NCBI GenBank assembly: GCA_021154065.1
Contig: JAJKJG010000401.1
Coordinates: 1 to 5,729, forward strand
Reading direction: 5' to 3'
From: Methylobacterium sp.
Lineage (GTDB): Bacteria; Pseudomonadota; Alphaproteobacteria; Rhizobiales; Beijerinckiaceae
Length of the DNA stretch: 5,729 bases
The number at the start of each line of letters is the position of its first letter. Position 1 is the first letter of the stretch. Positions 1 to 5,729 of the stretch are shown in pieces. Under the pieces are notes generated by a model that made no database searches, was not told the DNA's origin, and saw nothing but the letters and a program-made list of their open reading frames with translations. Both the position numbers and the translations under genes were made by a program.

Positions 1-5
1 CCTTG

Positions 6-21
6 CGGCGCGGCCGCGCCG
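6..21. repeat. 16-bp perfect GC palindrome
   Basis: The 16 bases are identical to their own reverse complement and consist only of G and C; the NotI-type octamer GCGGCCGC lies at the centre. The palindrome sits about 100 bp upstream of the EI24 gene, at the window edge. It has no T-run after it, so it does not look like a complete intrinsic terminator, although it could be part of the 3' end of a gene to the left that is not visible. In DNA this GC-rich such palindromes can arise by chance, and no function is assigned. Confidence 0.35.
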
Positions 22-107
22 GCCTTAACTGGCCAGGGCCTAAGTGTCGGCCTGGATGTCGCGCCGAATGGTTCGCCACGAGCTGCCCTCCGCTTCTCCC
101 GGCTTTT

Positions 108-112
108 GAGGA
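108..112 (+). promoter_or_regulatory. Ribosome binding site of the EI24-domain gene
   Basis: GAGGA lies 7 nt before the ATG at 120. It is the reason for choosing this start: the same frame is open back to position 3, but the upstream 39 codons have no such signal and encode no recognisable part of the family. Confidence 0.7.
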
Positions 113-119
113 TTCGGCC

Positions 120-833
120 ATGCTTCTTCAAGCGGCGGCGGCGGCGTTGCGTCAGACCCTGTCCCCTCCCCTGCGCGCGATCTTGTGGAAGTCGCTGGCG
201 CTGACCGTCGCGCTGCTCGCGCTGTCATGGTTCGCGCTCACGCGCCTGCTGTCCGCGTACCTTCAGGGACACCCCTTCGGCGCCGATCACCCGATCCTGG
301 AAGGGTTCGCCTACTTTCTCGTCGGCGCGGGGCTGCTCGCGCCGCTGTTCTTCATGCTGCCGGCGGTCTCGGCCCTCGTCGCCGGGTATTTTCTCGACGA
401 CGCCGCGGCCATCGTCGAGCGCACCGATTTTCCGCGCGATCCGCCCGGCCAGCCGCTGCCGCTCGGGCGCGCGGTTCTCTACGGGCTGCGCTTCGCCGTG
501 TTGTCGCTCCTGGTGAACATGGCGGCGCTGCTGCTGGTGTTCGTGCCGGTCGTGAACGTCGTCGCCTTCTTTTCGGCCAATTCCTACCTGCTGGGGCGCG
601 AATATTTCGAGATGGCGGCGGCGCGCTTCCGCCCTGCGCCGGAGGCGGCGCGGATGCGCGTCGAGAACCGTCTGACCGTGCTGGCGGCGGGCGCCGTGAT
701 GGCCGCGCTGGTGCTCGTGCCGGTCCTCAATCTGCTGACGCCGCTGTTCGGCGTCGCCCTCATGGTGCACGTCCACAAGCGCCTCGCCGCCCGGTCGCTT
801 CCCGCCGCGGAACGCCTCGGCCGGATCCGGTAG
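120..833 (+). CDS. EI24-domain (CysZ-like) integral membrane protein
   Basis: This is a 237-residue polytopic membrane protein of the EI24/CysZ family. What is seen: hydrophobic segments at about residues 23-43, 62-90, 122-150 and 185-217, and between the third and fourth the motif NSYLLGREYFE (154-164), which is the best-conserved signature of EI24 proteins. A short charged tail follows (about 218-237). The start at 120 is supported by GAGGA 7 nt upstream. Known of the family: the gammaproteobacterial member CysZ is a sulfate permease that feeds cysteine synthesis. Alphaproteobacterial members are mostly uncharacterised, and no cysteine or sulfate gene is visible here, so transport of sulfate is not claimed and no symbol is given. 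It should sit in the inner membrane. The gene converges with the NDUFA9-like gene, its stop lying 3 bp from the other stop codon. The family call is firm; the substrate is unknown. Confidence 0.88.
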   Translation: MLLQAAAAALRQTLSPPLRAILWKSLALTVALLALSWFALTRLLSAYLQGHPFGADHPILEGFAYFLVGAGLLAPLFFMLPAVSALVAGYFLDDAAAIVERTDFPRDPPGQPLPLGRAVLYGLRFAVLSLLVNMAALLLVFVPVVNVVAFFSANSYLLGREYFEMAAARFRPAPEAARMRVENRLTVLAAGAVMAALVLVPVLNLLTPLFGVALMVHVHKRLAARSLPAAERLGRIR

Positions 834-836
834 GGG

Positions 837-2009
837 TTACGCGGCCGTTTCGCGCCGTCCTGGCGCTGGTCCGGCCGCCCGCTGCGCGACGGCGGCGCCG
901 ACGCCGCTCTCCGGGTGAAAATCGGACGCCGGCCCCGTCGATTCGGGCGCGATCACGTCGGGCGTATTGGACGGAACCGCGCTGTCGCGCCCGATGTCGA
1001 ACTGCCCGGTCCGCCGGAAGCGCGTCAGATAGGGCGGCACGATCGCCTCGAGCGCCGTCGGCGAAACGCCGATGCCCTCCAGCGTGCGGCCCTCCTTCAC
1101 GGCCGCCTCGGACACCACGTTGTCGCGCCCGAGCAGCACGATCTGATCGCGGGTCAGCTTGAATTCGTTCGGCAGGAGCCCGAGGGCCAGCCTGTCCAGC
1201 GTTTCGACGACGAGCGCCTGGATGCGCGCGGCCCCGGGCGGGACGGAGAGGACGAACCGCCGGCGCTCCGTGACGTCAAGCACGTACTCCACCAGCTCGC
1301 GCAGGGTTTTCACCTCCGGGCCGCCGAGTTCGTAGACGCGCCCGCCCGCGACTCGGCCATCCACGGCGCGCGCGATCGCTTCCGACACGTCGCCGGCGAA
1401 CACCGGCTGGAAGCGCGTGTCCGCACCGGCGAGCGGCAGCACCGGCAGCAGGCGGGCGAGCGTCGCGAAGCGGTTGAAAAAGCTGTCGCCGGGGCCGAAG
1501 ATGACGGAGGGCCTGAAAACGACCGCATCCGCCCGCGCTTGGCGCACCGCGGCCTCGCCCGCGGCTTTCGAGCGCGCATAGGCCGATTCGGAGGCCGGGT
1601 CGGCCCCGATCGCCGAGACGTGGATGACGCGCGCCCCCGCGGCCGCTGCGGCTTCGGCGACGGCCCGCGCGCCGTCCGCCTGGACGGCGTCGAAACTCTG
1701 GCGGCCCGACTCCTGCAAGATGCCGGCGAGATTGACGACCACCTCCGCGTCCCGAACCGCCGCCTGGACGGTCGCAGGAAAGCGGAGGTTCGCCTGCACG
1801 GCCTGGATTTGGCCGACGGCCCCGATGGGCTGCACATGCCCGGCCAGGTTCGGCCGGCGCACCGCCACGCGGACCCGGCAATGGCGCTTCGACAGCGCCC
1901 GGATCACGTAGCGGCCCAAAAACCCCGAGCCGCCGAACACGGTCACGAGGCGCGGCGAGAACAGACGCGTGGGATCGGCCATCGGAGCCCTCCAGTCCAC
2001 CGGGGACAT
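837..2009 (-). CDS. NDUFA9-like atypical SDR, NAD(P)-binding protein
   Basis: The 390-residue protein is an atypical short-chain dehydrogenase/reductase resembling the mitochondrial complex I accessory subunit NDUFA9. What is seen: an N-terminal Rossmann dinucleotide-binding loop GGSGFLG (26-32) directly after a beta strand, a basic RRP stretch (51-53) that could favour NADPH, VVNLAGIL (91-98), Ser132 and Tyr144-x3-Lys148 in SDR-like positions, RPSVIFGPGDSFFNRF (166-181) and QPVFAGDVSEAI (201-212). The family-like part ends near residue 338. The last 50 or so residues are Pro/Ala/Ser/Gly-rich and look disordered. Known: NDUFA9 binds NADPH and stabilises complex I; bacterial homologues are annotated by similarity, and a role in bacterial NADH dehydrogenase is inferred. 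No nuo gene is in the window. Two starts are credible: ATG 2009 with AGGAG, and ATG 1982 (giving MADPTR) with GGAGGG. I kept the longer form. Confidence 0.9.
   Translation of the reverse strand: MSPVDWRAPMADPTRLFSPRLVTVFGGSGFLGRYVIRALSKRHCRVRVAVRRPNLAGHVQPIGAVGQIQAVQANLRFPATVQAAVRDAEVVVNLAGILQESGRQSFDAVQADGARAVAEAAAAAGARVIHVSAIGADPASESAYARSKAAGEAAVRQARADAVVFRPSVIFGPGDSFFNRFATLARLLPVLPLAGADTRFQPVFAGDVSEAIARAVDGRVAGGRVYELGGPEVKTLRELVEYVLDVTERRRFVLSVPPGAARIQALVVETLDRLALGLLPNEFKLTRDQIVLLGRDNVVSEAAVKEGRTLEGIGVSPTALEAIVPPYLTRFRRTGQFDIGRDSAVPSNTPDVIAPESTGPASDFHPESGVGAAVAQRAAGPAPGRRETAA
1988..1993 (-). promoter_or_regulatory. Alternative ribosome binding site of the NDUFA9-like gene
   Basis: On the minus strand GGAGGG lies 5 nt before an in-frame ATG at 1982-1980. 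This would give a protein 9 residues shorter, starting just before the Rossmann fold, so the upstream start cannot be treated as certain. Confidence 0.4.
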
Positions 2010-2014
2010 AACAA

Positions 2015-2019
2015 CTCCT
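2015..2019 (-). promoter_or_regulatory. Ribosome binding site of the NDUFA9-like gene
   Basis: On the minus strand AGGAG lies 5 nt before the ATG at 2009-2007, a well-placed Shine-Dalgarno sequence supporting the longer start. Confidence 0.6.
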
Positions 2020-2089
2020 AGTCAAAGCCCGCCGTGCTGTGAAGGGCGCGCGCCAGGGGCCGGGATGTGCCGCGCGGCGTCGCAGGCGA

Positions 2090-2118
2090 TTGACGGCCCG
2101 GTCCGGCGCGCTTAAACG
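2090..2118 (+). promoter_or_regulatory. Putative sigma-70-type promoter of tRNA-Leu
   Basis: A -35-like TTGACG (2090-2095) is followed after 17 bp by TAAACG (2113-2118), one of the few AT-containing patches in this GC-rich gap. Transcription would start near 2125, about 16 bp before the mature tRNA 5' end, leaving a short leader for RNase P. The -35 element matches the consensus at five of six bases; the -10 is weaker. Inference from position and sequence only. Confidence 0.45.
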
Positions 2119-2140
2119 AAACGCGCCATGCCGTTGGCAT

Positions 2141-2225
2141 GCCCAGGTGGCGGAATTGGTAGACGCGCTGGTTTCAGGTACCAGTGGTGAAAGCCGTGGA
2201 GGTTCGAGTCCTCTCCTGGGCACCA
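2141..2225 (+). tRNA. tRNA-Leu (anticodon CAG)
   Basis: This is a complete 85-nt class II tRNA with the 3' CCA encoded in the DNA. The acceptor stem GCCCAGG (2141-2147) pairs perfectly with CCTGGGC (2215-2221), followed by discriminator A (2222) and CCA (2223-2225). The anticodon stem is CTGGT/ACCAG around the seven-base loop TTCAGGT, giving anticodon CAG (2175-2177), which reads CUG, typically the most used leucine codon in high-GC genomes. The T loop is TTCGAGT on a 5-bp stem with one G-T pair. The long variable arm between the anticodon and T stems, and discriminator A73, are leucine identity features. It appears to be transcribed alone: the gene to its left is divergent, and the P450 starts 127 bp downstream. 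Confidence 0.97.
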
Positions 2226-2341
2226 AACGCCTCCATGTCGCGCTTCAAGCCGCATTCCAGCCCACGCGTTACGGCGTCATAATGGACCCGATGGACCCGC
2301 GCGCGTGGTCGCTCGCGTGCATGACGGACGGATCGCGGCCC

Positions 2342-2345
2342 GGAG
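2342..2345 (+). promoter_or_regulatory. Ribosome binding site for the P450 GTG start
   Basis: GGAG lies 7 nt before the GTG at 2353. This is the best-placed Shine-Dalgarno near the 5' end of the P450 frame. An earlier GTG at 2305 is in frame but has no purine-rich stretch in front of it, so 2353 was preferred. Confidence 0.45.
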
Positions 2346-2352
2346 CCTCGAC

Positions 2353-3727
2353 GTGGCACGTCAAGCGCCTTTAGCGGGATCGAAGCGTCTCGTTCCGCCG
2401 GCGCCTGAGCCGGCGCCCGACGTCGTGGGCCCGTTCGAGCTGCCCCGGCGCATGCGGACGAACGGCGTCACGGTTTACGCGCGCCCGGCCTATGAGGAGG
2501 AGGTTCTCCGGCGGAGCTTTTTTGGCCGCGCGAGCCTTGTCCTGAACGCGCCGGACGCTATCCGGCATGTGCTGGTGGACAACCACGAGGCTTATACCCG
2601 CACCAATGCGACGCTTCGCATCCTGCGCCCCCTGCTCGGCCAGGGGCTCTTTCTGAGCGAAGGGCCGGACTGGCGCCATCAGCGCCGGACGCTCGCGCCG
2701 GCGTTCACGCCGAAGGCCGCGAACCTGCTCGTTCCCCACATGCTCGCCCCAACCGAAGAGCTTTTGGCCGAACTCCACGCCGCGGGCGGCGCGCCCGTCA
2801 ACCTGTTCGCGGCTGTTCAGCGCCTCGCGCTCGAGATCGCCGGGCGAACCATGTTCTCGCTGGAGATGCGCGCGCACAGCGGCGCGCTGCGCGATTGGAT
2901 CGGGCGCTACGGCGTCCGGCTCGCCCGCCCGCACCTGCTCGACGTGCTCCTGCCAGTCGGCATCCCGACCCCGCACGATATCGCCCGGCGCTTTTTCGGC
3001 CGCGGCTGGATGGCGTTTTTCGAAGGTCTCATGGCTCGGCGGCGTCAAGCGGGCGCGGGCGGGGCTCCTCCGCGCGACTTGTTCGACCTGCTCCTCGCGG
3101 CCCGCGACCCCGAGACAGGCCAGGCGTTCACGCCCGCGCAATTGCGCGACCAAGCCGCGACCATGATCATGGCCGGCCACGAGACGATCGCCGCCGCGCT
3201 GTCGTGGGCGCTCTATCTTCTGGCGCTCGCGCCCGAGGTTCAGGACCGCGAAGCAGGCCGAAAGCGGCGCGGACGGCGCCCCGGCGCTCGACCGGCTCGC
3301 CTGCACGCGCGCCATCATCGACGAGACCATGCGCCTCTATCCGCCGGCCTACGTGATCGTGCGCGCGGCGCGGGAGCCGGACGAGGTGGCGGGCGTGCGG
3401 GTTCGGCCGGGCGATCTCGTGGTGGTCTCGCCCTGGGTGCTGCATCGGCACCGGCGACGCTGGGCCGATCCCGACGCCTTCGATCCCGAGCGTTTCATGC
3501 CCGGCGCGCCGCCCGTGAGCCGCTACGCCTACTTGCCGTTCGGGGTCGGGCCGCGCGTCTGCATCGGAGCGCATTTCGCGCTTGCCGAGGCCACGCTCGT
3601 GCTGTCCCGCCTGTTGAAAAACTTTCGGATCGAGCTGGCGAGCCAACAACCCGTGATGCCGGTCGCCATCGTGACGACGCAGCCCGATCATCAGCCGCCG
3701 TTCCGGCTTCTTCCCAGAGGGGTTTAA
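2353..3727 (+). pseudogene. Cytochrome P450, split by a frameshift
   Basis: The gene encodes a bacterial cytochrome P450 (haem monooxygenase) in two consecutive frames. First frame, numbering from GTG 2353: KRLVPPAP (11-18), typical just inside the N-terminus; helix C WRHQRR (107-112); helix I oxygen-activating AGHET (274-278). P450-like sequence continues through PEVQDR (294-299). The second frame, shifted by +1, carries on with the segment leading to helix K ETMR (E codon 3323, R codon 3332; the ExxR pair), then a PERF-type motif and the haem loop FGVGPRVCIG, whose ligand Cys codon is 3560-3562, and it stops at 3727. The shift lies near 3248-3262. Removing one base there would give about 457 residues, the usual family length, with every key motif intact. 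The protein lacks an N-terminal membrane anchor, so it should be cytosolic and use separate ferredoxin/reductase partners, none of which is visible. The substrate is unknown. The lesion is either a recent inactivating mutation or a sequencing error; read as printed, no haem-binding product would be made. Confidence 0.87.
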
Positions 3728-3740
3728 GGCCGGCGCAAGC

Positions 3741-4016
3741 TTACTGGCGGTAATGCTGGATGCGGGTCGTGCGCAGCCCGGCGAGGCCGTGCTGGTCGAT
3801 GGACTGCTGCCACCCCAGAAACTCGTCGACCGTCAGCGTGTAGCGCTGGCAGGCCTCATCGAGGCTCAGAAGGCCGCCCCGCACCGCCGCGACCACCTCC
3901 GCCTTGCGCCGGATGACCCAGCGGCGGGTGTTCGTGGGAGGGAGGTCGGCGATCGTCAGCGGGCTTCCGTCCGGCCCGATGACGTACTTCACCCGCGGGC
4001 GAAGAGGTTCGGTCAT
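3741..4016 (-). CDS. sciP: SciP-type DUF1153 regulator, inhibitor of CtrA-activated transcription
   Basis: The 91-residue protein is strongly like SciP of Caulobacter. Seen: YVIGPDGSPLTIADLPP (11-27), then RRWVIRRKAEVVAAVRGGLL (31-50), SLDEACQRYTLTVDEFLGWQ (51-70) and a basic C-terminus. Residues about 33-75 form a helix-turn-helix related to those of Trp repressor and transposases. Known from Caulobacter: SciP accumulates after the G1-S transition and, by contacting CtrA and promoter DNA, blocks CtrA from recruiting RNA polymerase at flagellar and cell-cycle promoters; sciP is itself activated by CtrA. The start chosen is ATG 4016, because homologues begin with a similar Met-Thr-Glu; a GTG at 4031 in the same frame would add five residues and has no better signal. 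The ribosome binding site is weak. The gene is divergent from dcd and converges with the P450, the two stops being 13 bp apart. A CtrA-like box lies 55 bp upstream. Identity is firm; its function in this organism is inferred. Confidence 0.93.
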   Translation of the reverse strand: MTEPLRPRVKYVIGPDGSPLTIADLPPTNTRRWVIRRKAEVVAAVRGGLLSLDEACQRYTLTVDEFLGWQQSIDQHGLAGLRTTRIQHYRQ

Positions 4017-4070
4017 GCTACGCTCACACACTCAACTGACCAATACGATCTCCACCCTACACGGCCCCGC

Positions 4071-4085
4071 TTAAAATAGACCTAA
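4071..4085 (-). promoter_or_regulatory. Candidate CtrA-binding box upstream of sciP
   Basis: The plus strand reads TTAA-N7-CTAA (4071-4074 and 4082-4085), equal to TTAG-N7-TTAA in the sciP direction. The CtrA consensus is TTAA-N7-TTAA, so seven of eight conserved bases and the exact 7-bp spacing match. It lies 55-69 bp before the sciP ATG, where CtrA-activated promoters usually carry the box over the -35 region. No convincing -10 element could be picked out. It is also about 100 bp upstream of dcd, so an effect on that gene cannot be excluded. Confidence 0.6.
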
Positions 4086-4188
4086 GCAGGACAGAGATTT
4101 CTGAGGCAGTATCGGATTCAACCTTCGCCGACGCCGCTGTCGATAAGGCCGAGCCGCCGATTGCGGGGGCGGGCATCTCACGCTAGTC

Positions 4189-5415
4189 ATGGGCATGATC
4201 GACGCCATGACCGATCGCCACGTTCCGAACCCGGTGACCGACGACCCCGACGGGCGGCCGATCGAGGCCGATCTCGCCGGCCTGCGCCGCCCGCGATCCC
4301 AGCAGCTCGCCGGCAAGGCCGGCCTCCTGCCGCGTCAGGAGATTCACAAACTCGTCAACCGGAAGTTCCTGAGAGCGAACCAGGATTTGGAGGAGACCCA
4401 ATTCCAGCCCGCAAGCCTCGACCTGCGTCTTGGGCCAAAAGCTTACAGAGTGCGCGCAAGCTTCCTGCCCGGCCGAGACAAGACCGTCGAGCAGCAGCTT
4501 CCCGACCTCAAAGGCGACGAAATATCGCTGAAGGCCGGGGCAGTCCTCGAACGGGGCTGCGTCTACGTCGTCGAACTCCTTGAGCATGTGCATCTGCCGG
4601 AGTCGATTTCGGCCATCGCCAATCCGAAAAGCTCAACGGGCCGGCTCGACGTGTTCACGCGCCTCATCACCGATCGGGGCGATGTGTTCGACCGCGTGCC
4701 CGACGGCTATGACGGGCGCCTCTATGCGGAGGTTTCGCCGCGAAGTTTCAGCGTCAAGGTCAGGCAGGGATCGCGGCTCAACCAGATCCGGTTCCGCCGA
4801 CGAAACTCCCAGCAGGACAAGCTCACGGATTTCCGCCTGTCCGATAAGGACATTCGGGATCTCCATCAGGGTTCCAAGCTTGTCGATGGCGACTTGCAGG
4901 TTCGCAAAGGCCTTGTCCTTCATATCGAACTGGGCGGCCTGGGCGGGGAGCGGTTGGTGGGCTACCGTGCGCAGCGCCATACCGACGTGATCGACGTCGA
5001 CCGGGTCGGCGAGTACGCTGCGGAAGACTACTGGGAGCCGATCCGCGCGCGGGCCGACAGGCGGCTGATTCTCGATCCCGACGAGTTCTACATCCTGGCC
5101 TCGAAGGAGAAGCTGCACATTCCTCCCGGCCATGCGGCCGAGATGGTGCCGATCGACCCTATGATGGGCGAATTCCGCGTCCACTATGCCGGCTTCTTCG
5201 ACCCTGGGTTCGGCCACACGGCGGACGGCCGCCCCGGCAGCCGCGCCGTGCTTGAAGTGCGCAGCCACGAGGTGCCGGTCATGCTGGAGGATGGCCAGAC
5301 CGTCTGCCGCCTCGCCTACGAGGGCATGGCCGGCGAGCCGGATACGCTCTACGGCCAGACCGGCGCCTCGAATTACCAAGGCCAAGCGTTGAAACTATCA
5401 AAACATTTCCGGTGA
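4189..5415 (+). CDS. dcd: 2'-deoxycytidine 5'-triphosphate deaminase, long two-domain form
   Basis: The 408-residue enzyme converts dCTP to dUTP and ammonia, supplying dUTP for the dUMP/dTMP route in the cytosol. The first domain holds QPASLDLRLG (73-82), a typical opening of the dUTPase/Dcd fold, then NPKSSTGRLDVF (145-156), which aligns with the Ser-Ser-x-x-Arg catalytic loop of E. coli Dcd (Ser111, Arg115), and LYAEVSPRSF (178-187), whose Glu181 aligns with catalytic Glu138. The second half repeats the fold more loosely, from about DPDEFYILASKE (residues 297-308) to the conserved end SNYQGQALKLSKHF. E. coli Dcd has only about 193 residues; this roughly doubled form is typical of Alphaproteobacteria. 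Residues 1-45 precede the expected N-terminus and are charged and unlike the family. ATGs at 4189, 4195 and 4207 are all in frame and none has a clear Shine-Dalgarno, so the true start may be a few codons later. The gene is divergent from sciP and followed 57 bp later by the CinA-like gene. Confidence 0.93.
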   Translation: MGMIDAMTDRHVPNPVTDDPDGRPIEADLAGLRRPRSQQLAGKAGLLPRQEIHKLVNRKFLRANQDLEETQFQPASLDLRLGPKAYRVRASFLPGRDKTVEQQLPDLKGDEISLKAGAVLERGCVYVVELLEHVHLPESISAIANPKSSTGRLDVFTRLITDRGDVFDRVPDGYDGRLYAEVSPRSFSVKVRQGSRLNQIRFRRRNSQQDKLTDFRLSDKDIRDLHQGSKLVDGDLQVRKGLVLHIELGGLGGERLVGYRAQRHTDVIDVDRVGEYAAEDYWEPIRARADRRLILDPDEFYILASKEKLHIPPGHAAEMVPIDPMMGEFRVHYAGFFDPGFGHTADGRPGSRAVLEVRSHEVPVMLEDGQTVCRLAYEGMAGEPDTLYGQTGASNYQGQALKLSKHFR

Positions 5416-5472
5416 TCCGTCCCGTCGGCCGCCGTGGAGCCCTTCCCGGAACCGCACGCACAAAGCTCAATG

Positions 5473-5729
5473 ATGAGCACCGCCGCTGCCTCGATCGCCG
5501 CCGCCCTTCTCGTCATCGGCGACGAAATTCTCTCCGGGCGCACCAAGGACAAGAACATCGGCTACATCGCCGAGCATCTGACCAATATCGGCATCGATCT
5601 GCGCGAGGTCCGGGTCGTGCCGGACGAGGAGCGCGAGATCGTCGAAGCGGTCAACGCGCTCCGGGCGCGGTACGCCTACCTCTTCACCACCGGCGGCATC
5701 GGCCCGACGCACGACGACATCACGGCCGA
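5473..5729 (+). CDS. CinA-family molybdopterin-binding-like protein, 5' part
   Basis: This is the N-terminal 85 codons of a gene that runs off the right end of the window. Seen: LLVIGDEILSGRTKDKN (12-28), the opening strand and loop of the MoCF/MoaB-type molybdopterin-binding domain shared by CinA proteins, and FTTGGIGPTHDDIT (70-83), the conserved nucleotide- or pterin-binding loop. Known of the family: full CinA joins this domain to a C-terminal nicotinamide-mononucleotide deamidase domain, while many Alphaproteobacteria have a single-domain protein of about 250 residues annotated as competence/damage-inducible protein A. Which form this is cannot be told here, so no symbol is given. Two adjacent in-frame ATGs (5470 and 5473) are possible starts, and neither has a clear ribosome binding site. 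It lies on the same strand as dcd after a short gap without an evident terminator, so co-transcription is possible. Confidence 0.9.
   Translation, partial: MSTAAASIAAALLVIGDEILSGRTKDKNIGYIAEHLTNIGIDLREVRVVPDEEREIVEAVNALRARYAYLFTTGGIGPTHDDITA

Noticed and set aside
3..119. Upstream extension of the EI24 frame (39 codons) as real N-terminus
   Set aside because: It lacks any family similarity, and a well-placed GAGGA precedes the ATG at 120.
915..2021. Long plus-strand ORF (368 codons) opposite the NDUFA9-like gene
   Set aside because: It is antisense to a clearly recognisable SDR-family gene, is rich in Arg, Gly, Asp and His as expected of a shadow frame in high-GC DNA, and shows no known motif.
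1276..2226. Minus-strand ORF (316 codons) overlapping the NDUFA9-like gene and the tRNA
   Set aside because: It runs through the antisense of an intact tRNA-Leu and then in an alternate frame of the SDR gene; its composition is Arg/Gly/Pro-rich shadow sequence.
2255..2283. Promoter for the P450 (CATAAT at 2278-2283 with TTCCAG 17 bp upstream)
   Set aside because: The -10 element is good but the -35 matches poorly, and one hexamer match is too little to call a promoter.
2141..2360. tRNA-Leu as an integration site for a genomic island carrying the P450
   Set aside because: The tRNA is intact, but no second copy of its 3' end, no integrase and no mobile gene is visible in the window, and the following sciP and dcd genes are core genes.
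2395..2420. GGCGCC-TGAGCC-GGCGCC hairpin as a terminator after the tRNA
   Set aside because: It lies inside the P450 coding region, the halves are self-palindromic GC repeats, and no T-run follows.
2371..3330. Minus-strand ORF (319 codons) opposite the P450
   Set aside because: It is antisense to the P450 frame, whose motifs are unmistakable, and has no recognisable domain of its own.
4633..5385. Minus-strand ORF (250 codons) opposite dcd
   Set aside because: It mirrors the conserved dCTP deaminase codons and has no independent support such as a ribosome binding site or motif.
1..5729. A novel defence, mobile or biosynthetic system
   Set aside because: Every substantial coding region falls into a recognised family and the remaining gaps are under 200 bp; nothing suggests an undescribed system.

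Overview
The window reads as an ordinary chromosomal segment of a high-GC alphaproteobacterium, most likely Hyphomicrobiales (Rhizobiales)-like. The case rests on gene content: a SciP/DUF1153 cell-cycle regulator (an alphaproteobacterial hallmark), a complex I NDUFA9-type atypical SDR protein, the long alphaproteobacterial form of dCTP deaminase, a short CinA-like molybdopterin-binding protein, and an EI24/CysZ-type membrane protein. The order is inferred from general family resemblance and is not secure.

Layout, left to right. An EI24-domain membrane protein gene (120-833, +) converges with an NDUFA9-like gene (837-2009, -), with only 3 bp between the two stop codons. A 131-bp gap then separates the start of the NDUFA9-like gene from a complete tRNA-Leu(CAG) gene (2141-2225, +), which has a plausible sigma-70-type promoter. 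Next is a cytochrome P450 gene (2353-3727, +). It keeps all its signature motifs but is split over two reading frames by a net +1 shift near 3248-3262. The P450 converges with sciP (3741-4016, -). A 172-bp divergent intergenic region follows; it holds a near-consensus CtrA-type box (TTAA-N7-CTAA) 55 bp upstream of sciP. Then come dcd (4189-5415, +) and the first 85 codons of a CinA-family gene (5473 to the window end, +).

How the genes relate. They do not form one pathway. They mix housekeeping (tRNA-Leu, nucleotide metabolism), cell-cycle control (sciP), a putative respiratory-chain-associated protein, an oxidative enzyme and a membrane protein. No mobile element, CRISPR array, phage gene, toxin-antitoxin pair or defence system is visible. 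The two most useful observations are the frameshifted P450 and the candidate CtrA box in front of sciP, which would put the regulator under control of the protein it antagonises. I found no evidence of a previously undescribed system. The many long antisense ORFs are what high-GC codon bias produces.
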